From Rhizobium leguminosarum (GTDB taxonomy: Bacteria > Pseudomonadota > Alphaproteobacteria > Rhizobiales > Rhizobiaceae): DNA of 64,000 bases. Under the pieces are notes generated by a model that made no database searches, was not told the DNA's origin, and was given only the letters and a program-made list of their open reading frames with translations. Shown piece after piece: positions 1 through 9,531 of the stretch. The translations under genes and the position numbers were made by a program. The stretch is taken from positions 682,001-746,000 of the forward strand of contig NZ_MZMU01000003.1 in NCBI RefSeq assembly GCF_004123835.1, in the 5' to 3' direction. The stretch's first letter is position 1. Each line of letters begins with the position of its first letter.

Positions 1-468
1 GCCCTGGTAGAGATACATGGCGCGGGCCCCGAGCGGATTGTCCTCGCCGCCTTCCTGGAAAGCAGGAATGATATGTCCCTTGGCGGCTTCGCGGCGGCGC
101 ATTTCGGCCGGCGGCGTCCAGCTCGGCCATTCGGCCTTGCGGCCGATCTTGACGACCCCCGACCAGCCGAAGCCGTCGCGGCCGACGCCGATGCCGTAGC
201 GGGTGGCGCGATTGTTGCCTTCGACGAGGTAGAGATACTTGTTGTTGGTATCGATGATGACGGTGCCGGCGGCCTCCGTCGTTACCAGCCGCACTTTCTT
301 GCGCTTGAACTGCGGCTTCACATATTTCGGCATCTGCGCCACGCGCACGATCTGCGCCGGGCGCCGTGCATTGTCGGACGCGGAGCCGGCGGGTGCAGCA
401 AAGGCGGATGTGGACATCAAGGACAGGACAAGTCCGGCAGCAGCCAGACCCGGCATTAGTTTGATCAT
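1..468 (-). CDS. L,D-transpeptidase (YkuD family), C-terminus cut by window edge
   Basis: Reading the minus strand from the ATG at 468 gives an open frame to base 1. It starts with a signal peptide (ending near STSAFA), then a basic stretch, then a YkuD-type core with GTVIIDTNNKYLYLV, GVGRDGFGWSG and NPLGARAMYLYQG. The frame leaves the window just before the expected HG and SxGC(I/V)R catalytic segment, so the active-site Cys is not seen. The core is very like that of the next gene downstream of it in the window (604-1353), so the two are probably paralogues. YkuD enzymes make 3-3 cross-links in peptidoglycan or attach proteins to it in the periplasm. An ATG at 456 is an alternative start but would shorten the signal peptide. 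Confidence 0.85.
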   Translation of the reverse strand, partial: MIKLMPGLAAAGLVLSLMSTSAFAAPAGSASDNARRPAQIVRVAQMPKYVKPQFKRKKVRLVTTEAAGTVIIDTNNKYLYLVEGNNRATRYGIGVGRDGFGWSGVVKIGRKAEWPSWTPPAEMRRREAAKGHIIPAFQEGGEDNPLGARAMYLYQG

Positions 469-558
469 GATCGATTCCCCTCAAGCAAATCCGCTCGAAG
501 CTACATGAACTTCTGCCCGATTCAAGATCGGCGTGGTCGGATAGAGCATTTTTGGAGA

Positions 559-586
559 AGGGAGCCGCTTGTTCTTGCGGCTCCCT
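559..586. terminator. Palindrome downstream of the second L,D-transpeptidase
   Basis: Perfect 10-bp arms AGGGAGCCGC (559-568) and GCGGCTCCCT (577-586) with an 8-nt loop, 18 bp past the stop of the 604-1353 gene. There is no clean T-run on either side, so it is only a probable terminator. Confidence 0.5.
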
Positions 587-603
587 GAATATTAGGTGTG
601 CCG

Positions 604-1353
604 TTACATGACGATGACGCGGGTTCCGACGTTGACGCGGTCGTAGAGATCGACGACATCTTCGTTGCGCAGGCGGATGCAGCCCGAAGAAACGGCGCTG
701 CCGATCGACCAGGGCGCATTGGTGCCATGGATACGGTAGAGCGTCGAGCCGAGATACATGGCGCGGGCGCCGAGAGGGTTTTCCGCCCCGCCATCCATGC
801 GCGCCGGCAGGTAATGGCCCTTGGCCGCTTCGCGGCTGATCATCTCTGAAGGCGGCGTCCAATCCGGCCATTCGGTCTTGCGGGTGATCTTGTGGGCGCC
901 TGCCCATTCGAAGCCCGGTTTGCCGACGCCGACGCCATAGCGCCGCGCCTTACCGCCTTGCATCACCAGATAGAGGAAGCGGTTGTTGGTATCGATGACG
1001 ATCGTGCCGGGCTTTTCCGCGGTGTCGTAATCGACCATCTGCGGCAGGTATTGCGGCTCGATCGGACGGCGGATCGACGGAATGCCGGGATTGATCGCCG
1101 AAACGGTCTGCGGTGCCGCCTGCGGCGCCTGACGCAGCACGCGGCGCTGGAAAAGGCCGCGCTGCTGCTGGCGGACGACCGGCCGCTGATAGACGACGGG
1201 ACGAACCCTGCCACCGCCGAGCTGGTTGATCCAGGGCGCTGTCAGATCGGGGCTGAGCACGACGGGCGGGCGGGTGGCGTAGCGGTCGTCTGCAAGGGCG
1301 GCCGTGGAGAAAATGCCGAAGAGGGCTGCGGCAAGAACAAGCTGTTTCATCAT
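604..1353 (-). CDS. L,D-transpeptidase (YkuD family)
   Basis: 249 aa. It has a signal peptide of about 21 residues (MMKQLVLAA...ALA), a Pro/Gln/Arg-rich linker to about residue 110, and a YkuD domain to the C-terminus. The catalytic block reads IHGTNAPWSIG then SSGCIRLRNEDV: the His of IHG and the Cys of SGCIR are both present, so the enzyme looks active. The family makes meso-DAP to meso-DAP (3-3) peptidoglycan cross-links or anchors proteins to the wall. It lies directly upstream of a second copy (1-468) on the same strand with about 135 bp between, suggesting tandem duplication. The start MMKQ fits the signal peptide. Confidence 0.93.
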   Translation of the reverse strand: MMKQLVLAAALFGIFSTAALADDRYATRPPVVLSPDLTAPWINQLGGGRVRPVVYQRPVVRQQQRGLFQRRVLRQAPQAAPQTVSAINPGIPSIRRPIEPQYLPQMVDYDTAEKPGTIVIDTNNRFLYLVMQGGKARRYGVGVGKPGFEWAGAHKITRKTEWPDWTPPSEMISREAAKGHYLPARMDGGAENPLGARAMYLGSTLYRIHGTNAPWSIGSAVSSGCIRLRNEDVVDLYDRVNVGTRVIVM

Positions 1354-1601
1354 CGGACGAACTCTCTACAAATGACCGAAAATGCGCTGGCGGGACATGT
1401 CCGCCCGGGCGGAGATATTCCGTCCGGGAAAGACGCTGCCACCCTATCCGCCAGCGAATGGTAAAGATCGATTCATGAAAAGCCGACCGACCGGATAAAC
1501 TTTTCGTCAGGGTTACCGTTCGGTTTGGAAAGACGGTTTGCAAATGGTAAAGCCGGAATCATGAGCAGAGAACGAAGCGGACCCCCGCAGAATGAAGGAT
1601 C

Positions 1602-2231
1602 ATGAGCGCGACAGGCATCATCATCGGCGAGGACGGCAGGAGCCGCTGCCACTGGCATGCCAATCTGCCCGTTTATCTCCGGTATCATGACGAGGAATGG
1701 GGCCGCCCCGTCACCGATGATACCCGCCTCTTCGAGAAGATCTGCCTCGAAGGCTTTCAGTCCGGTCTTTCCTGGCTGACGATCCTGCGCAAACGCGAGA
1801 ATTTCCGCGCCGCCTTTTCAGGTTTCGATTTCGACAAGGTCGCCCGCTTCGGCGAAGGGGATGTCGCTCGCTGCCTTGGCGATGCCGGCATCATCCGCCA
1901 TCGCGGCAAGATCGTCTCGACCATCAACAATGCCAAGCGCGCAATCGAGCTCAAGGACGAATTCGGCTCGCTCGCCCATTATTTCTGGCGCTACGAACCC
2001 GGCCATAACGAGCGGCCGGCGGTGGTCGACCGCGAGCATATCATCGCCAATCCGACGACGCCGACATCGGTGCTCATTTCGAAAGATCTGAAGAAACGCG
2101 GCTGGACCTTTGTCGGCCCGACCACAGTTTATGCTTTCATGCAGGCGATGGGTCTCGTCAACGATCATCTGGAAGGCTGCTTCTGCCGACCCGAGGTCGA
2201 GGCGATGCGCACCGCTCTGGTTCGCCCATGA
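1602..2231 (+). CDS. tag: DNA-3-methyladenine glycosylase I
   Basis: 209 aa, the usual Tag length. Tag removes 3-methyladenine from alkylated DNA in base-excision repair. Visible signatures are RCHW near residue 16, YHDEEWGRPV, the helix-hairpin region FQSGLSWLTILRKRENFR, and GWTFVGPTTVYAFMQAMGLVNDH followed by the Cys pair CFC near the C-terminus. The N-terminal Cys/His and C-terminal His/Cys match the zinc site of the family. The next gene starts inside its stop codon (ATGA overlap), so the two are co-translated. Confidence 0.95.
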   Translation: MSATGIIIGEDGRSRCHWHANLPVYLRYHDEEWGRPVTDDTRLFEKICLEGFQSGLSWLTILRKRENFRAAFSGFDFDKVARFGEGDVARCLGDAGIIRHRGKIVSTINNAKRAIELKDEFGSLAHYFWRYEPGHNERPAVVDREHIIANPTTPTSVLISKDLKKRGWTFVGPTTVYAFMQAMGLVNDHLEGCFCRPEVEAMRTALVRP

Positions 2232-2734
2232 AAGATCACGCCGTGAGAACACTGATCGCCGCTGTTGCCCTTTTCCTCCTGACCGTCTCCGCCATGGCGC
2301 AGACGCCGCAGCTCGATCCCGGCGAGAAGCTGGAGAAGCTGCAATTCCCGGCCGTCACCATGCAGTTGAAGGGCTGGACGAAGTTCGGCAATGGCCATGT
2401 CTACACGCTGCCGGTGCGCGCCGGCCAGCACCTGAAGATCAGTTTTTCCACCAAGAGCAAATTTGCCTTCCTGGCGATTTTCGACCTGTCGAAACCCGAT
2501 GACGAGGCCTTCTTCGGCACCGACGAGGACGGCATGAGCTTCGAGACGACGGTCAAGGAAAATGCCACCTGGCTGCTGCGTCCCTATTATTCCAAGGTCT
2601 CGCCGCGCCGCGGCCTCGGCGCTCCCTTCAGCATCCTGATCGAGCCGCTGGCGGCTGCTCCGCAGCAGCCGAAACCGCCGGCCGAGCCGGAGCGCCCGTC
2701 GCTGTTCCCGAAGGCCCCGCCGAAGCCGCAATGA
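2228..2734 (+). CDS. Hypothetical exported protein, Pro-rich C-terminus
   Basis: 168 aa, not assigned to a named family. Residues 1-24 form a signal peptide ending in SAMA. The mature part looks beta-rich (GWTKFGNGHVYTLPVRAGQHLKI in pieces; then KFAFLAIFDL) and recalls small pre-peptidase-type beta domains, though I cannot prove that. The last 25 residues are rich in Pro, Lys and Ala. The start codon overlaps the tag stop by 4 bp, so expression is tied to tag. Probably periplasmic; function unknown. Confidence 0.8.
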   Translation: MKDHAVRTLIAAVALFLLTVSAMAQTPQLDPGEKLEKLQFPAVTMQLKGWTKFGNGHVYTLPVRAGQHLKISFSTKSKFAFLAIFDLSKPDDEAFFGTDEDGMSFETTVKENATWLLRPYYSKVSPRRGLGAPFSILIEPLAAAPQQPKPPAEPERPSLFPKAPPKPQ

Positions 2735-2753
2735 AGCAGAGTTAGCGCCCGGC

Positions 2754-3458
2754 TTAGCCGAGCCGGTCGATCAGCTCGCGCAATTCGCCGAGGTGGTCGA
2801 TCTTGCGGAAACGCGGCGCCTCTTTCGGCTCGTCCACATGTTCCAGCACCCAGGTCAATTCGTGCGGCACGAAGACGCCGTAGCTGCCGGCGGCGATCGC
2901 CGGCACGATGTCCGATTTCAGCGAATTGCCGACCATCATGGCCCGTTCCGGCCCGTCGCCGACCTTGGCGAAGATGCGGCGATAGGTGACGGCCGTCTTG
3001 TCGGAGACGATCTCGACGGCATCGAAGAAGTCGCCGAGCCCGGATTGGGCAAGCTTGCGCTCCTGATCGAAGAGATCGCCCTTGGTGATCATGACAAGCA
3101 GGTATTTGCCGGCAAGCGCCTCCAGCGTGTCGCGCACATGCGGCATGGTCTCGACGGGATGGGATAGCAGTTCGCGGCCGGTATCGAGGATCTTGGCGAT
3201 GACGCTCGCCGGAACCTTGCCCTCGGTGATCTCGATCGCGGTTTCGACCATCGACAGCGTGAAACCCTTGATGCCGAAGCCGTAGTGGCGAAGGTTGCGC
3301 CTCTCGGCCTCCAGCAGCCGTTCGGAAATCTTCGGTCCTTCGGCGAAATCGGCGAGAAGCCCGGTGAAATGCGCTTCCGTCAGCCGGTAATATTGTTCGT
3401 TCTGCCAGAGTGTATCGTCGGCATCGAAGCCGATCGTGGTCAGTGGTCGCGTCGTCAT
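2754..3458 (-). CDS. HAD-superfamily hydrolase
   Basis: 234 aa. All four HAD motifs are visible: motif I GFDADDTLW (nucleophile and acid/base Asp), motif II VMITKGD, motif III Lys in SDKTAVTYRRIF, and motif IV GNSLKSDI. A helical cap sits between motifs I and II (about residues 15-110), giving a soluble phosphatase of the YjjG/Gph type. The substrate cannot be read from sequence. It is convergent with the gene ending at 2734, with only 19 bp between stops. Confidence 0.9.
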   Translation of the reverse strand: MTTRPLTTIGFDADDTLWQNEQYYRLTEAHFTGLLADFAEGPKISERLLEAERRNLRHYGFGIKGFTLSMVETAIEITEGKVPASVIAKILDTGRELLSHPVETMPHVRDTLEALAGKYLLVMITKGDLFDQERKLAQSGLGDFFDAVEIVSDKTAVTYRRIFAKVGDGPERAMMVGNSLKSDIVPAIAAGSYGVFVPHELTWVLEHVDEPKEAPRFRKIDHLGELRELIDRLG

Positions 3459-3690
3459 ATGCGTACCTCTTGAAATATGGCCGGCAATCTATCGGCTGCC
3501 TGTGTCGAGACAAGGGCATCGCCTTCGCGGCAGGACGGCGTTGAAAAGCTCCGCCGCCGCACTACATCGAGTCTGCCCCACCCTGCAGCCAGCCACGGCT
3601 GTGCCTGTCACGCGCAGGCCAATAATCAAAAAATGAAGTTCAGCAGTTCGCAAGCCCCTCTTGCGGCAGACACAAAGGAATTTTTCGACC

Positions 3691-4740
3691 ATGCGTTACA
3701 ATCAACTCGGAAATACGGGACTTTTCGTCTCGGAAATCTGCCTGGGCACGATGACCTTCGGCGAAGCCAAACAGGGCAGTATGTGGGGCGCCATCGCCGA
3801 TGTCGACCAGAATGCCGCCGACCGGATCGTCGAGCGCTCGCTTGCATCAGGCGTCAATTTCATCGACACGGCCGACGTCTATTCATCCGGCGAGTCCGAA
3901 AGGTTGCTCGGCCAGGCGCTGAAGAACCTCGACATCCAGCGCAAGGATGTCGTCATCGCCACCAAGGTCTACGGTGTCATGGGCGACAAGCCGAACGACC
4001 GCGGCGCCTCGCGCGGTCACATCATGGATTCGGTGGAGGCGAGCCTCAAGCGCCTGCAGACCGATCATATCGACCTCTATCAGATCCACGCGACCGATAC
4101 GGTGACGCCGATCGAGGAGACGCTGCGCGCTCTCGACGATCTCGTTTCCCGCGGCCTCGTGCGTTATATCGGCGTCTCCAACTGGCAGGCCTGGCGCATT
4201 TCCAAGGCGCTCGGCCTGTCGGAACGTCGGGGTTTTGCCCGTTTTGAAACCGTGCAGGCCTATTATTCCATCGCCGGCCGCGATCTCGAACGCGACATCG
4301 TGCCGATGATGCAGGAGGAAAAGCTTGGGCTGATGGTCTGGTCGCCGCTCGCCGGCGGTCTGCTCTCCGGCAAGTACGGTCCCGGCGCGCCCGGCAATGG
4401 TGAAGGCCGCCGCGCCAGTTTCGATTTCCCGCCCGTCGACAAGGACAAGGCCTGGGCCTGCGTCGCCGTCATGCGCGAAGTCGCCGAAAAACACGGCGTC
4501 AGCGTCGCCACCGTGGCGCTCGCCTATATCCTCGCCAAGCCTTTCGTCACCACAGTCATCATCGGCGCCAAGCGTGTCGACCAGCTCGACCAGAACCTTG
4601 CCGCCGTCAAGCTGAAGCTTGATGAAGACGATATGAAGAAGCTCGACGAGGTGAGCGCACTTGCGCCCGAATATCCGGGTTGGATGCTGGCGCGACAGGG
4701 CGCCGGCCGTCGGCCAGCCGATTTCGAGCCGAAGGACTGA
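3691..4740 (+). CDS. Aldo/keto reductase
   Basis: 349 aa. NAD(P)H-dependent oxidoreductase of the AKR superfamily. The sequence begins MRYNQLGNTGLFVSEICLG and shows the tetrad Asp and Tyr in FIDTADVYSSGESE, Lys in VIATKVYG and His in YQIHATD. The cofactor loop VIIGAKRVDQLDQNL is near the C-terminus. I chose the ATG at 3691 because AAGGAA stands about 11 bases upstream and family members begin MRY; an upstream TTG at 3661 in frame lacks support. A strong terminator follows at 4760. Substrate unknown; resembles the general-stress YhdN/YajO-type AKRs. Confidence 0.93.
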   Translation: MRYNQLGNTGLFVSEICLGTMTFGEAKQGSMWGAIADVDQNAADRIVERSLASGVNFIDTADVYSSGESERLLGQALKNLDIQRKDVVIATKVYGVMGDKPNDRGASRGHIMDSVEASLKRLQTDHIDLYQIHATDTVTPIEETLRALDDLVSRGLVRYIGVSNWQAWRISKALGLSERRGFARFETVQAYYSIAGRDLERDIVPMMQEEKLGLMVWSPLAGGLLSGKYGPGAPGNGEGRRASFDFPPVDKDKAWACVAVMREVAEKHGVSVATVALAYILAKPFVTTVIIGAKRVDQLDQNLAAVKLKLDEDDMKKLDEVSALAPEYPGWMLARQGAGRRPADFEPKD

Positions 4741-4759
4741 GATCGCCAACATAAGTCTT

Positions 4760-4791
4760 GGGGAACGCCGGACATCCGGCGTTCCCCTTTT
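4760..4791 (+). terminator. Rho-independent terminator after the aldo/keto reductase
   Basis: Perfect 12-bp stem GGGGAACGCCGG (4760-4771) and CCGGCGTTCCCC (4776-4787), loop ACAT, followed by TTTT. It sits between convergent genes and probably serves the plus-strand gene. Confidence 0.88.
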
Positions 4792-4804
4792 CATCAACGA
4801 TCGA

Positions 4805-5164
4805 CTACTTGCCGTGGGCCTTGAGCCAGGCGTTCATCTCGGCGATCTCGGCCTCCTGCGCCTTGATGACGGCTTCGGCGAGCTTGCGGATATCGGGATC
4901 TTTTCCATATTGAAGCTCGATCCTGGCCATATCGATCGCGCCCTGATGGTGCGGGATCATGCCGCGGACGAAATCCGCATCGGCATCGCCGCTATACTCG
5001 ATCATCATATCCTTGTGCATCTTGGCGTTCGCCTCGCTGAAGGCGTGGCTCGCCGCATCGTGGTTGCCCATCGGTTTGCTCATGTCCATCGGCTTGTCTT
5101 CGGCAAGGACGGGAGCGGCGACGATGGTGAGCATTGCGGTGAGGGCGATTATTTTCAAAGACAT
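4805..5164 (-). CDS. DUF305 family protein, probable periplasmic metal-binding
   Basis: 119 aa from the ATG at 5164, preceded by GAGGAAGGAAC at good spacing; longer in-frame upstream starts are not convincing. Signal peptide to about residue 22 (APVLAED). The mature part holds [21 protein letters not shown] and the family signature [15 protein letters not shown]305 proteins are helical and His/Met-rich, and some bind copper (CopM). Next upstream on the same strand is a Cys/Met/His-rich exported protein (5238-5603), so the pair probably handles copper or a similar soft metal in the periplasm; that role is inference. Confidence 0.9.
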   Translation of the reverse strand: MSLKIIALTAMLTIVAAPVLAEDKPMDMSKPMGNHDAASHAFSEANAKMHKDMMIEYSGDADADFVRGMIPHHQGAIDMARIELQYGKDPDIRKLAEAVIKAQEAEIAEMNAWLKAHGK

Positions 5165-5237
5165 GAGAGTTCCTTCCTCTGTCTGACATAGGTCTCCAGG
5201 CGGCCAAGTCACCTGATTGGCATGGATAGTCGTGGTG

Positions 5238-5603
5238 TCAGGACAGTCGGGGAGGGGGCGGCTGCGGTGTCGGCTTGTCGTCATCGAGGGCGCGGGCAAG
5301 CGCCGGGGCGGGATAGCCGAAAGTCGAGTTTCCGCCATCCATGATCGTCACCGTCGCTGGCAGCAGCAGGCAGGCGGCGCAAAGCGGCATATGTGCGGAA
5401 TTGCCGCTGGCGCAGGGGCCTTTCGAGGGCTCAGTCTTGCCCACGGCCCCGGACATAGCCATGCCGTGCATTTCGTGGTGCATGGCGGTTTCGACGGCGA
5501 CCGGCGCATTCATCGACGCACATGTCGGACAGTCTGCCCATGCGGACATGGCGCTGTAGACCAGCCAGCCGAGAAACATCGTAATGAGGGCGAGCATGCG
5601 CAT
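5238..5603 (-). CDS. Cys/Met/His-rich small exported protein
   Basis: 121 aa, no family I can name with certainty. N-terminal hydrophobic segment [21 protein letters not shown] acts as signal peptide or anchor. Then come CPTC, a cluster [12 protein letters not shown], a lone Cys in GPCASG, and CAAC inside a short hydrophobic stretch ([14 protein letters not shown]), with a Pro-rich tail. The density of soft metal ligands suggests copper binding. It lies 73 bp upstream of the DUF305 gene on the same strand and likely forms an operon with it. Starts at 5603 or 5597 are equally possible. Confidence 0.75.
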   Translation of the reverse strand: MRMLALITMFLGWLVYSAMSAWADCPTCASMNAPVAVETAMHHEMHGMAMSGAVGKTEPSKGPCASGNSAHMPLCAACLLLPATVTIMDGGNSTFGYPAPALARALDDDKPTPQPPPPRLS

Positions 5604-5663
5604 GCTGTTTTATAGGCGAATGGCTGATGCAAGCCAAGCCGAACGGCTATCAATCCTGATCAC

Positions 5664-5771
5664 TACAGCGCCGCGCGTCTTTTTAGATGCGCAAAGGACG
5701 CTGTAACACGTTCAATCCTCGCATCGTGCTTTCCGAGAATCGATTCCGATCTTCGGAAAGCACAATGCGCT
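5664..5771. repeat. Mosaic palindromic element (two nested inverted repeats)
   Basis: First palindrome: outer arms TACAGCG (5664-5670) and CGCTGTA (5699-5705), enclosing GCGCGTCT and AGATGCGC. Second palindrome: GTGCTTTCCGA (5726-5736) and TCGGAAAGCAC (5753-5763). It fills the gap between two minus-strand genes. Structure fits a rhizobial intergenic mosaic element. Confidence 0.7.
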
Positions 5772-6522
5772 AGGCGGCAATGACCTTGTGCTCGATCCTA
5801 TAATCCTTGCTCTCTTCGCCGAGCGGCGCGACCGGCCATGTCCAGGTGGCTTTTGCCGGCGGCGGCAAAACGCCATGCAGCAGGTCGGCCTCCTCATGCA
5901 TCTTGCCGTTGCGGTCGATGACGGCATAGGCGATGTCGGTTACTAGGCAGCTGCGGCAGGGAAGCCCCGAAAGCCCGGCAAGATGTGCCGCGATCAGCCT
6001 TTCCACCGTGTCTTCCGGCATTCGCCCTGCCTCGGCCTCGTGGCGCCGTTTCACGCCGCGACCGATCTGCGACAACAGGTTGGCGGAAACCACGAAATCG
6101 AGATAGGGCACAGCACGCAGGAAGCCGAGCGGTTCGGGCTCGCGGCCGGCGGCAAGTTCATCGTAGCCGGAGAGATCGCACTCGATCAGCCGGACATTGC
6201 GATAGGCTTTGGCCGACAGCCACAGGCGCAACGAGGCGAGATGAACGAGATCGACCAGTACCACGGTGTCGAAATCTCGCGCCAGCACCTCGATCGGCAC
6301 ATCGCGCAACAGGCCGGAGCCGAGGACGACCGCGGTCCGCTTCCGCCTGAGGTCAGCCGCTCCCGCCAGGATCGCCTTTCGGCTCATCTCCTCATGTTCG
6401 GCCCAAGCCGCCGCGCAGCGCCCGGCCCGCGACCAGAGATTGACGGAATAGCGGATGAACTTTCGATGCGGCTTGCCGGTCAGCGGCAAGGTCGCGGCAT
6501 AGAGGAGTGCCTCAGTGATCAT
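5770..6522 (-). CDS. Conserved hypothetical protein with Rossmann-like core
   Basis: 250 aa from the ATG at 6522 ([14 protein letters not shown]). In-frame starts at 6528, 6579 and 6612 exist; I prefer 6522 from the look of related proteins, without a clear Shine-Dalgarno. The middle holds [19 protein letters not shown], then [15 protein letters not shown] and RLIECDL, a beta-alpha-beta layout like an S-adenosylmethionine fold with the Gly loop and an Asp after beta-2. No catalytic motif of a known methyltransferase is evident. Divergent from hisS with 135 bp between. Function unknown. Confidence 0.72.
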   Translation of the reverse strand: MITEALLYAATLPLTGKPHRKFIRYSVNLWSRAGRCAAAWAEHEEMSRKAILAGAADLRRKRTAVVLGSGLLRDVPIEVLARDFDTVVLVDLVHLASLRLWLSAKAYRNVRLIECDLSGYDELAAGREPEPLGFLRAVPYLDFVVSANLLSQIGRGVKRRHEAEAGRMPEDTVERLIAAHLAGLSGLPCRSCLVTDIAYAVIDRNGKMHEEADLLHGVLPPPAKATWTWPVAPLGEESKDYRIEHKVIAA

Positions 6523-6657
6523 GAACATATCCGCATTTCTGATGGAGCTCCTCCGTTCAATCGATTCTCGCAGCCACATCAAGACCCTTCGCCCTTGCCG
6601 CTCCGCGTCCAATCCGCTAGGAAACCGCCACTGTCACAGTCAGTGGAATCCCCGGAA

Positions 6658-8229
6658 ATGAACGACAAGCAGAAGAAACCGCAAAAGCTCAAGGCCCGCC
6701 TGCCGCGCGGCTTCGTCGACCGGACGGCCGGCGATATCCGCGCCGTCAACGAGATGACGGCAAAGATCCGGGAAGTCTATGAGCATTATGGTTTCGATCC
6801 GCTGGAAACGCCGCTGTTCGAATATACCGATGCGCTTGGCAAGTTCCTGCCGGACAGCGATCGGCCGAACGAGGGCGTCTTCTCGCTGCAGGACGATGAC
6901 GAGCAATGGATGTCGCTGCGTTACGACCTGACGGCGCCGCTCGCCCGTCATGTCGCCGAGAATTTCAACGAGATCCAGCTGCCTTACCGCACCTATCGCG
7001 CCGGCTACGTCTTCCGCAACGAGAAGCCAGGCCCGGGCCGGTTCCGCCAGTTCATGCAGTTCGATGCCGACACCGTCGGCGCGCCGGGTGTTCAGGCCGA
7101 TGCCGAAATGTGCATGATGATGGCCGATACGCTGGAAGCCCTCGGCATCAAGCGCGGCGATTACCTCATCCGCATCAATAACCGCAAGGTTCTGGATGGC
7201 GTTCTCGAGGCGATCGGTCTCGGCGGGGACGACAAGGCGGGGCAACGGTTGAACGTGCTGCGCGCCATCGACAAGCTCGACAAGTTTGGCCCGGAGGGCG
7301 TGGCCCTGCTGCTCGGTCCCGGCCGCAAGGATGAATCCGGCGACTTCACCAAGGGCGCCGGTCTCGATCAGGCGCAGATCGACAAGGTGCTGTTCTTCGT
7401 CGGCATCAAGGACTATGCCGAAAGCGCTCAACGCCTCGCCGAGCTGGTTGCGGGAACCTACAGAGGTGGCGAAGGCGTCGACGAGCTGAATTTCATCGGT
7501 GCACTCGTCACCAGCGCCGGCTATCAGTCCGACCGCATCAAAATCGACCCCTCCGTCGTGCGCGGCCTCGAATATTATACAGGCCCGGTCTATGAGGCCG
7601 AACTGACCTTCGACGTCACCAATGAAAAGGGTGAAAAGGTCGTCTTCGGTTCGGTCGGCGGCGGCGGCCGTTATGACGGCCTCGTCTCCCGCTTCATGGG
7701 CCAGCCGGTGCCGGCGACAGGCTTTTCGATCGGCGTCTCCAGGCTGATGACGGCGCTGAAGAACCTCGGCAAGCTTGGCGCCAGTGAGGTCATCGAGCCG
7801 GTGCTGGTGACCGTCATGGACGGCGATGTCGAGGCGATGGGCCGCTATCAAAGGATGACGCAGGAACTGCGCGCCGCCGGCATCCGCGCCGAGATGTTCC
7901 AGGGCAACTGGAAGAAGTTCGGCAACCAGCTGAAATATGCCGATCGCCGCGGCTGCCCCGTCGCCATCATCCAGGGCGGCGACGAGCGTGCGACAAGCGT
8001 CGTGCAGATCAAGGATCTGATCGAGGGCAAGCGGCTTTCGGGTGAGATCGAGGACAATGCCAGCTGGCGTGAGGCCCGTGTGGCGCAGGAGACTGTGCCG
8101 GAAGGCGATCTGGTGGCCAAGGTGAGGGAGATCCTTGCGGCGCAGGCCGAGGATCGGAAGAGGGCGGGCTCCGGCTTCGAAACTCCATATGATCCCGCTC
8201 AAGCCGGTGACACAGATGACGACGTTTGA
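6658..8229 (+). CDS. hisS: Histidyl-tRNA synthetase
   Basis: 523 aa class II synthetase that charges tRNA-His in the cytoplasm. Motif 1 region [16 protein letters not shown], motif 2 [27 protein letters not shown], the His-specific block [17 protein letters not shown], motif 3 [29 protein letters not shown] in pieces, and a C-terminal anticodon-binding domain (VLVTVMDGD...[11 protein letters not shown]). The start is set at [10 protein letters not shown]; the frame is open further upstream but that part has no coding character. First gene of the hisS-hisZ-hisG cluster typical of Rhizobiales. Confidence 0.97.
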   Translation: MNDKQKKPQKLKARLPRGFVDRTAGDIRAVNEMTAKIREVYEHYGFDPLETPLFEYTDALGKFLPDSDRPNEGVFSLQDDDEQWMSLRYDLTAPLARHVAENFNEIQLPYRTYRAGYVFRNEKPGPGRFRQFMQFDADTVGAPGVQADAEMCMMMADTLEALGIKRGDYLIRINNRKVLDGVLEAIGLGGDDKAGQRLNVLRAIDKLDKFGPEGVALLLGPGRKDESGDFTKGAGLDQAQIDKVLFFVGIKDYAESAQRLAELVAGTYRGGEGVDELNFIGALVTSAGYQSDRIKIDPSVVRGLEYYTGPVYEAELTFDVTNEKGEKVVFGSVGGGGRYDGLVSRFMGQPVPATGFSIGVSRLMTALKNLGKLGASEVIEPVLVTVMDGDVEAMGRYQRMTQELRAAGIRAEMFQGNWKKFGNQLKYADRRGCPVAIIQGGDERATSVVQIKDLIEGKRLSGEIEDNASWREARVAQETVPEGDLVAKVREILAAQAEDRKRAGSGFETPYDPAQAGDTDDDV

Positions 8230-8236
8230 GAGAGAT

Positions 8237-8290
8237 CTCCCCTTCTCCCCTCGGGGAGAAGGTGGCCCGAAGGGTCGGATGAGGGGGCAC
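8237..8290 (+). repeat. RIME-like palindromic repeat, left member of an inverted pair
   Basis: Carries CTTCTCCCC-TC-GGGGAGAAG and the tail GGATGAGGGGGCAC. A second copy lies inverted at 8344-8400, so hisS and hisZ are separated by a head-to-head repeat pair. The same unit recurs at 11682, 11851, 60390 and 60506. Confidence 0.85.
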
Positions 8291-8343
8291 CACGGCAGAA
8301 GCTGTCCTTCGCTCGCCGCTCAGGACATTCGTCGTTTACACTC

Positions 8344-8400
8344 CTCATCCCCCTCATCTGCCCTGTCGGGCATCTTCTCCCCGCTGGGGAGAAGAGGGAA
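8344..8400 (-). repeat. RIME-like palindromic repeat, right member of an inverted pair
   Basis: Inverted copy of the 8237-8290 element: CTCATCCCCCTCATC, then CTTCTCCCC-GCT-GGGGAGAAG. It ends 9 bp before the hisZ start, so it may affect the transcript between hisS and hisZ. Confidence 0.85.
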
Positions 8401-8409
8401 GTCAAGCCA

Positions 8410-9531
8410 ATGCCCCTGATCAACCTCCCCGAATTCGCCAACGACCTGCTTACCGAATTCGTCGCCCGCAACGCCGAGCGCATCGACACGCCTGTCATTC
8501 AGCCGGCCGAACCTTTCCTTGATATCGCCGGCGAGGATCTGCGTCGCCGCATCTTCATGACGGAGAGCGAAACCGGCGCCAGCCTTTGCCTGCGTCCCGA
8601 ATTCACCATTCCCGTCTGTCTGCGCCACATCGAGACGGCGACCGGCACGCCGAAGCGTTATGCCTATCTCGGCAAGGTTTTCCGCCAGCGCCGCGACGGT
8701 GCCAATGAATTCTATCAGGCCGGCATCGAGGATCTTGGCGATATCGACCTGTCAAACGCCGACGCCCGCGCCATCGGCGATGCCACCGGCATTCTCGCCC
8801 GCCTGCTGCCGAGCCGCCGCCTGTCGGTGACATTGGGCGACCAGGCGGTGTTCGAGGCTGTCGTCCAGGCGCTCGGCCTGCCGCTCGGCTGGCAGAAGCG
8901 CCTGATCCACGCCTTCGGCAATATGACGCAGCTGGAAGCACTGCTTGCAAGCCTCGTCAGCCCGCAATTCGTCACCGGGCTGGACGACGATATCGCCAGG
9001 CTGGTCGCATCAGGCGACGAGCAAGCGCTGGTCGCCTATCTCGAGCGGGAGATGCAGAAGACCGGCTATTCCACGAATGCCGGCCGCTCGGCCCTGGAGA
9101 TCGCCCGACGGCTCAAGGAAAAGCTCATCCTTTCCGAAACGCGCCTCGACGATGCGGCCTTCCATGTGCTGGAAGAGTTCCTGTCGCTCGACGTGCCGCT
9201 CGTCAATGCGTCCGCGGCCCTTGCCGGTTTCGCCGATGCTGCCGGGTTGAAACTCGGCAACGCGCTCGCCCGCTTCAATGGCCGCGTTGCAGCACTTTCC
9301 AATGCCGGCGTCGATCTTTCCTGCCTCGACTACCGCGCCGCTTTCGGGCGGCCGCTCGATTATTACACCGGCCTCGTCTTCGAGGTGACGGTTGAAGGTT
9401 CGACCGCGGTGCTCGCCGGCGGCGGCCGCTTCGACCGGCTCCTGACCTTCCTCGGTGCGACGGACCGCATTCCGGCCGTCGGCTTCTCCTTCTGGCTCGA
9501 CCGCATCGAAACCGAAAGGGCAGCCGTATGA
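8410..9531 (+). CDS. hisZ: ATP phosphoribosyltransferase regulatory subunit
   Basis: 373 aa. HisZ is a histidyl-tRNA-synthetase-like protein without aminoacylation that forms a complex with short-form HisG and confers histidine feedback. The HisS-like parts are visible: [33 protein letters not shown] (motif-2-like), [14 protein letters not shown] and [14 protein letters not shown]. There is no C-terminal anticodon-binding domain, as expected. hisG starts inside its stop codon (ATGA, 9528-9531), so the subunits are translationally coupled. Confidence 0.96.
   Translation: MPLINLPEFANDLLTEFVARNAERIDTPVIQPAEPFLDIAGEDLRRRIFMTESETGASLCLRPEFTIPVCLRHIETATGTPKRYAYLGKVFRQRRDGANEFYQAGIEDLGDIDLSNADARAIGDATGILARLLPSRRLSVTLGDQAVFEAVVQALGLPLGWQKRLIHAFGNMTQLEALLASLVSPQFVTGLDDDIARLVASGDEQALVAYLEREMQKTGYSTNAGRSALEIARRLKEKLILSETRLDDAAFHVLEEFLSLDVPLVNASAALAGFADAAGLKLGNALARFNGRVAALSNAGVDLSCLDYRAAFGRPLDYYTGLVFEVTVEGSTAVLAGGGRFDRLLTFLGATDRIPAVGFSFWLDRIETERAAV

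Noticed and set aside
5983..6657. Upstream extension of the hisS frame by 225 residues
   Set aside because: The extension is antisense to the 5770-6522 gene; HisS begins at [10 protein letters not shown] by family comparison.
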